Shown here in pieces: positions 13,980 to 18,129 of a stretch of 18,129 bases of DNA. A model generated the notes under the pieces. The model did no database searches. It was not told the DNA's origin and worked only from the letters and a program-made list of their open reading frames with translations. The DNA is from Candidatus Omnitrophota bacterium. Its GTDB lineage: Bacteria > Omnitrophota > Gorgyraeia > Gygaellales > Profunditerraquicolaceae. The stretch spans positions 1 through 18,129 of the forward strand of contig JAQTZX010000009.1 in NCBI GenBank assembly GCA_028687525.1. Reading direction: 5' to 3'. Position 1 is the stretch's first letter, and each line of letters starts with the position of its first letter. The position numbers and the translations under genes are program-made.

Positions 13980-14004
13980 GGTTAATGTAAGCTGAAAACA
14001 ACAG

Positions 14005-14041
14005 AATCACAGGAAGGATGTGATGTCCTCCTGTGATTTTT
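14005..14041 (+). terminator. Intrinsic terminator after the LATY-repeat gene
   Basis: AATCACAGGAAGGA (14005-14018) pairs with TCCTCCTGTGATT (14026-14038), a 13-bp stem with one bulged A and a 7-base loop, followed by TTT and further T-rich sequence. Flanking CAACA and TGTTG can extend the stem. It separates the LATY gene from the two-component operon. Confidence 0.8.
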
Positions 14042-14082
14042 GTTGAGAGGCAAGGCATAGAGCGGGAATAAACCGCTTTAAC

Positions 14083-14111
14083 TTGATAAATCAGGTAAAA
14101 AATGTAATAAT
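14083..14111 (+). promoter_or_regulatory. Candidate promoter of the kinase-regulator operon
   Basis: TTGATA at 14083-14088 is followed after 16 bases by TAATAA (14105-14110), or after 17 by AATAAT with an upstream TG. The start site would be near 14118, just ahead of the GGAAGAAGG ribosome binding site at 14125-14133. Several overlapping TAATAAT registers leave the exact -10 open. Confidence 0.4.
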
Positions 14112-14137
14112 AATACTCATAAAAGGAAGAAGGCGCT

Positions 14138-16177
14138 ATGCGTATATTCCGGGTTTCAAAACTTAAATACATTTTTCTGATTGGGGGAATGTTCGTTCTC
14201 ATCGTTTTCCTGGTTATTTTATTCGGCATTGCCGTTAATCATGAAAAAGAGACTGCTTCTATTGTGAGAAACATCAGGGTTAATTTCCGGAAGGATATGG
14301 CGTCTGTAATACTGGATGTTAATGTTGAACTTTCTTTGATCGAGCGTGAACTTCGAGATTCCGCGGTTTTTCCGTCAGATTTAAAAGGAGGGGATTATCT
14401 CCGGCAATGGAAACAGCGTTCTTCTTGGGTGGATGTCCCGTTTTTGATACCGGACGGAAAAGGAGTGTTGCTGCCGTCTCAAGGCGAAATTGTATCTTCG
14501 GTTGAAAGCGAATTTTTTACCGGGAACCTGCAGTTCCTATCAGGTAAATCTTTTGTTCCCGTATTCAAAAGCATCGTTTTGGTCTACAACGATAAGATTA
14601 TAACAGAGGCATCCCGGATAGCAGTATTGAGAAAACCGGAAATTGAAAAAGAGCACCTGCAGTTGAGAGCGTCTTCATTCGGCGAAACGGATTATTCCCG
14701 CGCTTTTGACGGCCAGCTTTGGCAAGCCGGTTTATTGTTGGGGTCGGATCTTATTGTTGACAAAAACGATCCTCACGTAGCTGCTTATGCGGCAGTTTTA
14801 CCGGAAGCCCATGAAATTTGCGTGAAACGTTTGCCGGTACTGGATATGATTGATGATTCTGCCGCTATGCGAAAAAAAATTTACCGGTTGGCTGTTACCG
14901 GCGGTTGGCAGATTTATTACAAGGGAAAACCGGGAAGGAATGCCGTATCACCGTTGTTGGCAGGCATACGGGATGACAGATTTTCCGAATTTATTTCTAA
15001 ACCTGAAACTTTCAATATGATAATTGGCCGGAGTGATTCCGGTATAATACCCAGGATTATAGAAGGAAACCTGATCCTTATTTTTTGGAAGAAAGATCCG
15101 AACGGTGATATTGCCGGATGTTTGATCGACCGGAATGTTTTTGTGGAACGTCTGCGCATGATCACTGCGGGGTGGAGTTCTCAAAATGATGATACCGGAG
15201 GTTTGGGTGGTTATTCTCTGCTTATTCTCGACGAACACGGGTTGCCGTTGGGAGTTCCTTTTCAAAACGGCCGCCATGATTTTGGGCATCCGTTTTATTA
15301 CCGGGAAATCAGCGAAAAAATTCCTTATTGGGAAGTTGCAGGTTATCCACCCGGCAATTATGCGGTGGTGCTCGCGAAAGCCCGGAAATTATCTTTTGTT
15401 TTATGGGGAGGCGTGGCCGGTCTTCTCGTGTTCATCGCTGCCGGTGTTACTCTTGTTTTAAAGTTTTTGTTTTGGGAAGTTAAACTTGCCAGGCAGAAAA
15501 CAACATTTGTGGCCAATGTGTCTCATGAACTTAAAACCCCGTTAACTTCTATACGGATGCTTACGGAGTTGTTGAAAAGCAGGCGTCAGGCCGATGAGAA
15601 GAAAAAAGAGGAATATCTGGATATGGTAATTTCGGAAACTGAACGGCTTACCCGTCTTATAAACGATGTCCTTGATTTTTCCGGTCTGGAACGGGGAAAG
15701 AAGATGTTTAATTTCCAGCCGGTCAATATTGTTTCATTGTGCAGGGCTGCTTTCGAAGTGCAAAAAGTCCGTCTTGCACATAACGGGTTTGAGGTGCGGT
15801 TTCTTACGGAATACGATGAGTTGAATGTGAAAGCCGACGAAGAATCGTTGGTGCGGGTGATTATCAACCTTCTTTCAAACGCCGAGAAATATTCCGCGGA
15901 TAAGAAGGAAATCGCGTTGGAAGTTTCGAAACATCACGGCTTCGCCTTGATCACGATATTCGACAGAGGAATTGGTATCCCTGTGGAAAAAGCGAAAGAT
16001 CTGTTCAAGGAATTCTCCCGGGTGGATAATCGCATGACCGCTAAAGTAAAAGGCACGGGATTAGGTTTGGCTATTGCGAAGCACATAATGCTTGCGCATA
16101 AAGGGGATATTCAGTATTTCCCCCGGGATGGAGGCGGGAGTATTTTTCAGGTAAAGGTGCCGTTGATGAACTCGTGA
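14138..16177 (+). CDS. Sensor histidine kinase with large extracytoplasmic domain
   Basis: This is a membrane histidine kinase of 679 residues. TM1 (about 11-33) and TM2 (about 418-442) enclose an extracytoplasmic region of ~385 residues that I cannot assign to a named sensor domain. It contains strands such as PFLIPDGKGVLLP and LLILDEHGLPLGVPF that suggest two PAS/Cache-like units. TM2 runs within about 20 residues into the HisKA motif FVANVSHELKTPLTS (His463), leaving no room for a HAMP domain. The ATPase domain has NLLSNAEKYS, FDRGIGIP and KGTGLGLAIAKH, so all catalytic elements are intact. GGAAGAAGG precedes the ATG. The response regulator follows after seven bases and is its evident partner. 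The stimulus is unknown. Confidence 0.92.
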   Translation: MRIFRVSKLKYIFLIGGMFVLIVFLVILFGIAVNHEKETASIVRNIRVNFRKDMASVILDVNVELSLIERELRDSAVFPSDLKGGDYLRQWKQRSSWVDVPFLIPDGKGVLLPSQGEIVSSVESEFFTGNLQFLSGKSFVPVFKSIVLVYNDKIITEASRIAVLRKPEIEKEHLQLRASSFGETDYSRAFDGQLWQAGLLLGSDLIVDKNDPHVAAYAAVLPEAHEICVKRLPVLDMIDDSAAMRKKIYRLAVTGGWQIYYKGKPGRNAVSPLLAGIRDDRFSEFISKPETFNMIIGRSDSGIIPRIIEGNLILIFWKKDPNGDIAGCLIDRNVFVERLRMITAGWSSQNDDTGGLGGYSLLILDEHGLPLGVPFQNGRHDFGHPFYYREISEKIPYWEVAGYPPGNYAVVLAKARKLSFVLWGGVAGLLVFIAAGVTLVLKFLFWEVKLARQKTTFVANVSHELKTPLTSIRMLTELLKSRRQADEKKKEEYLDMVISETERLTRLINDVLDFSGLERGKKMFNFQPVNIVSLCRAAFEVQKVRLAHNGFEVRFLTEYDELNVKADEESLVRVIINLLSNAEKYSADKKEIALEVSKHHGFALITIFDRGIGIPVEKAKDLFKEFSRVDNRMTAKVKGTGLGLAIAKHIMLAHKGDIQYFPRDGGGSIFQVKVPLMNS

Positions 16178-16184
16178 GGACACT

Positions 16185-16883
16185 ATGAAAGAGAAGATCC
16201 TGGTTGTGGAAGATGAACTGCCTATTTTGATCGGTCTCGTCGATTTATTAAGCGGGGAGGGGTTTGAGGTGAGTTCCGCGAGGGACGGAGCGGAGGCTTT
16301 GTGCAAGTATGCGAGCGAGAATCCGGATTTGATACTTTTGGATGTTATGATGCCGGAAAAAAGCGGCTACGATGTTTGTCGGGAAATCCGCCGTAAGGAT
16401 GATATCACTCCGATATTGATGTTGACTTCAAAAGGCCAGGAAGTGGATAAGGTTGCCGCTTTGACGTTAGGAGCGGATGATTATATCGTAAAGCCGTTCG
16501 GGATCAATGAACTTCTTGCCCGGGTTAGGGCGGCTTTAAGGCGCACACACCTAAAGCCTAAAAACCGGGATGATAATCCGATAAGCTTCTCGGATATTTA
16601 TGTTGATCCCAAGACGCTCAAAGGGAGAAAATGTAAAAGTGAATTTCCGGTTACTTTGCGGGAAGTTCAGTTACTGCAGTTATTCATGAAACACGATGGA
16701 ATGGTGATCGACCGTTTTACTTTGTTGAATGAGATTTGGGGCCTTAATCATGAAAGTACCACGCGCACCCTTGATCAGCATATTGCCAAACTCCGGCAGA
16801 AGATTGAAATAAATCCGGCTCATCCTCGGTATATAGTGACAGTGCATGGAGTGGGCTACCAGTTTTTTTCGAAACCAAAATAG
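16185..16883 (+). CDS. Response regulator, OmpR family
   Basis: This is the DNA-binding response regulator paired with the kinase upstream, 232 residues. The receiver domain has Glu9/Asp10, phosphoacceptor Asp53 in LILLDVMMP, Thr in LMLTSKG and Lys in IVKPFG. The winged-helix domain covers about 135-230 and ends with TRTLDQHIAKLRQKI and RYIVTVHGVGYQF. GAGGA at 16176-16180, overlapping the kinase stop, is the ribosome binding site. It resembles PhoB in architecture but is clearly divergent from the PhoB at 2212. Targets are unknown; the DUF2062 gene eight bases downstream is co-transcribed. Confidence 0.93.
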   Translation: MKEKILVVEDELPILIGLVDLLSGEGFEVSSARDGAEALCKYASENPDLILLDVMMPEKSGYDVCREIRRKDDITPILMLTSKGQEVDKVAALTLGADDYIVKPFGINELLARVRAALRRTHLKPKNRDDNPISFSDIYVDPKTLKGRKCKSEFPVTLREVQLLQLFMKHDGMVIDRFTLLNEIWGLNHESTTRTLDQHIAKLRQKIEINPAHPRYIVTVHGVGYQFFSKPK

Positions 16884-16891
16884 TTTTATTC

Positions 16892-17392
16892 ATGAAAAGA
16901 TCGTGGGGCGTTAGGATTTCACGGTTCTTTAAGGTGTTTTTTTTAAAATTCATCCGGATTGATGACAGCCCGCAGAGAATAGCTTTGGGGTTCGGGCTGG
17001 GTGTTTTCTCGGGTATTTTACCGGGGACCGGGCCTATAGCCGCTTTGATCTTAGCCGCATTATTCCGGGTAAACCGCGCCGCCGCTTTACTCGGAAGCCT
17101 TCTTACCAATACCTGGTTTAGCATCGTAACAATTGTCTTGTCAATCAAATTAGGCTCTGTTATAATGGGCAGTAACTGGGAAGATGTTTATGCCCAATGG
17201 CAGTTTTTTCTCCGGCAGTTCCAGTGGCGTAATTTTTTGGAAGCGTCTTTTTTGCAAATAGCGGTTCCGGTTGCGGCAGGTTATTTTTTAATAGCTTTTT
17301 TGTGCGCCGCGGTAAGCTATCTTTTGATGCTGACGGCGCTTGTGATGAGAAAAAGGTATGAAGATAAAAACCGAACTGGTGTTTCCCGCTGA
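16892..17392 (+). CDS. DUF2062 membrane protein
   Basis: This is an integral membrane protein of 166 residues with the DUF2062 pattern: DSPQRIALGFGLGVFSGILPGTGP, then LAALFRVNRAAALLGSLLTNTW, which matches the family's helical hairpin region. Hydrophobic segments lie at about 30-58, 65-92 and 115-150. The biochemical role of DUF2062 is unknown; members often sit next to envelope or glycosyltransferase genes. It starts eight bases after the regulator stop without a visible ribosome binding site, and its 3' end overlaps the NIL-domain gene by 35 bases. Confidence 0.87.
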   Translation: MKRSWGVRISRFFKVFFLKFIRIDDSPQRIALGFGLGVFSGILPGTGPIAALILAALFRVNRAAALLGSLLTNTWFSIVTIVLSIKLGSVIMGSNWEDVYAQWQFFLRQFQWRNFLEASFLQIAVPVAAGYFLIAFLCAAVSYLLMLTALVMRKRYEDKNRTGVSR

Positions 17393-17585
17393 TCTGAAAG
17401 AGGAAGCGGTTATTTGTTCCTTGTGCAAACAATTCAATGTGGTGGTGCAAATATTGGAGGCTTCTTTTTCCACCGATACCGGGTGGGCTATATTGATTTT
17501 TGAGGGGTCAGAAAAAGAAATCGGCATTGCTTTCGAGTTTCTGAAGAAAAAAGGTGTCAGGTTCGAAGAAGTTCAAACGCAGTAA
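17358..17585 (+). CDS. NIL-domain protein
   Basis: This is a small cytoplasmic protein of 75 residues consisting of one NIL domain, the ferredoxin-like fold first noted at the C-terminus of methionine ABC transporter ATPases (MetN), where it binds substrate amino acid. Recognisable elements are LVFPADLKEEAVICSLCKQF, VVVQILEASF and GWAILIFEGSEKEI, ending in LKKKGVRFEE. Stand-alone NIL proteins are known, some fused to ferredoxins; here no transporter or ferredoxin gene is adjacent. The start inside the DUF2062 gene is preceded by AAAAAGG. It may be a ligand-binding regulator, but this is inference. Confidence 0.85.
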   Translation: MKIKTELVFPADLKEEAVICSLCKQFNVVVQILEASFSTDTGWAILIFEGSEKEIGIAFEFLKKKGVRFEEVQTQ

Positions 17586-17622
17586 ACCCCGTTAGATAAC
17601 TTTGTCCTCCAACGGTTTTCGC

Positions 17623-17720
17623 TGACGGAGGCATTAAACCGCCGTCAACATATAAAATCGACAGGCCGCCGACTAAAGCCGGCGGCTTTCGTGAACCGGG
17701 AAAACCGGGACAGGGCCTGG
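17623..17720. other. Structured intergenic region with several inverted repeats
   Basis: TGACGGAGG (17623-17631) pairs with CCGCCGTCA (17639-17647) with one mismatch. GCCGCCG (17665-17671) pairs with CGGCGGC (17680-17686), and CCGG (17696-17699) with CCGG (17705-17708) around GAAAA. CAGGCC (17662-17667) could also pair with GGCCTG (17714-17719), closing a three-way junction in competition with part of the second stem. No T run follows these hairpins. I do not recognise a named RNA class. Confidence 0.45.
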
Positions 17721-17742
17721 ATTTGATCCTTTAAAAACCGGG

Positions 17743-17778
17743 GCAACTTTCCTTGAAATAAAGGTGAGTTGCTTTTTT
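17743..17778 (+). terminator. Intrinsic terminator upstream of the TPR gene
   Basis: GCAACT (17743-17748) pairs with AGTTGC (17767-17772), with an inner CCTT/AAGG stem, followed directly by TTTTTT (17773-17778). It may simply end the kinase-regulator-DUF2062-NIL operon, but it also lies only 13 bases before the next start codon. Confidence 0.8.
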
Positions 17779-17791
17779 AATTATACCGCAT

Positions 17792-18129
17792 ATGGTCCGG
17801 GATAAAAGCCGAATACGGGGAAACATATACTCGATAGTGCTTATTGTTATTTTGCTCGTTGTCCTGGTGGTTGCGGGCAGGCCGAAGGCGGCGATCCTTT
17901 TTTATAATCGTGGCGCATACTATTATAACCGTGGTTTATATAAAGAAGCGGAGGTATTATTCAAGCGTTCTTTAGCGCTTGATTCAAAGGCCGCTATTAC
18001 CAATTATATTCTTGGTAATGTGTATATGAAGCTGGGACAGGACGATAGGGCTGTTGAATTCTACCAGAAAGCGGTTTATCTCGATCCCCGCCGTGTAAAT
18101 GCGTACAGCGCTTTAAGCGATATCTACCT
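17792..18129 (+). CDS. Membrane-anchored TPR protein, N-terminal part
   Basis: The reading frame runs from the ATG at 17792 off the end of the window; 112 residues are visible. A membrane helix follows a short basic N-terminus (about 13-29, IYSIVLIVILLVVLVVA). Then come tetratricopeptide repeats: FYNRGAYYYNRGLYKEAEVLFKRSLALD, NYILGNVYMKLGQDDRAVEFYQKAVYLD and the beginning of a third (NAYSALSDIY), each with the Gly/Ala/Pro pattern of the 34-residue unit. Such proteins scaffold complexes at the membrane; a catalytic domain could lie beyond the window. No ribosome binding site is visible and the start lies just after a terminator. Confidence 0.85.
   Translation, partial: MVRDKSRIRGNIYSIVLIVILLVVLVVAGRPKAAILFYNRGAYYYNRGLYKEAEVLFKRSLALDSKAAITNYILGNVYMKLGQDDRAVEFYQKAVYLDPRRVNAYSALSDIY

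Noticed and set aside
14061..14077. AGCGG/CCGCT hairpin before the kinase gene as a terminator.
   Set aside because: The stem is only 5 bp with no T run, and a complete terminator lies just upstream.

Overview
The window reads as one chromosomal stretch of a Gram-negative-type bacterium with about half G+C, and every gene lies on the + strand. Gene content suggests an uncultured lineage such as Omnitrophota: PilZ proteins, a TonB-like protein, a DUF4416 protein, a PflX-like radical SAM enzyme, and DUF2062/NIL proteins. That placement is an inference from family content and remembered protein style; no marker gene is present to prove it. I see no tRNA, rRNA, insertion sequence, prophage or CRISPR array.

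Layout. Positions 2-2098 hold the end of a corrinoid nucleotide-loop assembly operon (cobU fragment, cobT, cobS). Positions 2177-9159 hold a complete phosphate-starvation module: phoB, phoR, pstS, pstC, pstA, two pstB genes and phoU. A three-repeat, 11-bp-period Pho-box-like operator and a perfect TATAAT lie in front of pstS. PhoR has almost no extracytoplasmic loop, so it probably reads phosphate status through the Pst transporter and PhoU. The two PstB proteins carry complementary motif losses. PstB1 lacks the Q-loop Gln and H-loop His, and PstB2 lacks the LSGGQ signature. This is the pattern expected of a heterodimer with one working and one degenerate ATP site, and it is the strongest finding here.

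Positions 9165-11128 hold a TonB-like protein, then a small cluster of PilZ protein, 54-residue four-Cys zinc-finger protein and PilZ protein. The first PilZ gene has a strong internal promoter and a duplicated 13-mer near its start. Positions 11207-12758 encode a DUF4416 protein and a PflX-like radical SAM protein. Positions 13021-13917 encode an exported, acidic, Ser/Thr-rich protein of unknown function built on a recurring LATY motif. It has its own leader, a recent 141-bp tandem duplication and a strong terminator.

Positions 14138-17585 form a second operon: a histidine kinase with a ~385-residue extracytoplasmic domain, an OmpR-type regulator, a DUF2062 membrane protein and a NIL-domain protein. 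A structured, terminator-bearing intergenic region then precedes a membrane-anchored TPR protein cut by the window end. Shine-Dalgarno use is mixed: some genes have strong sites, several have none, and phoB and the TonB-like gene have promoters placed so that transcripts would start at or next to the ATG.
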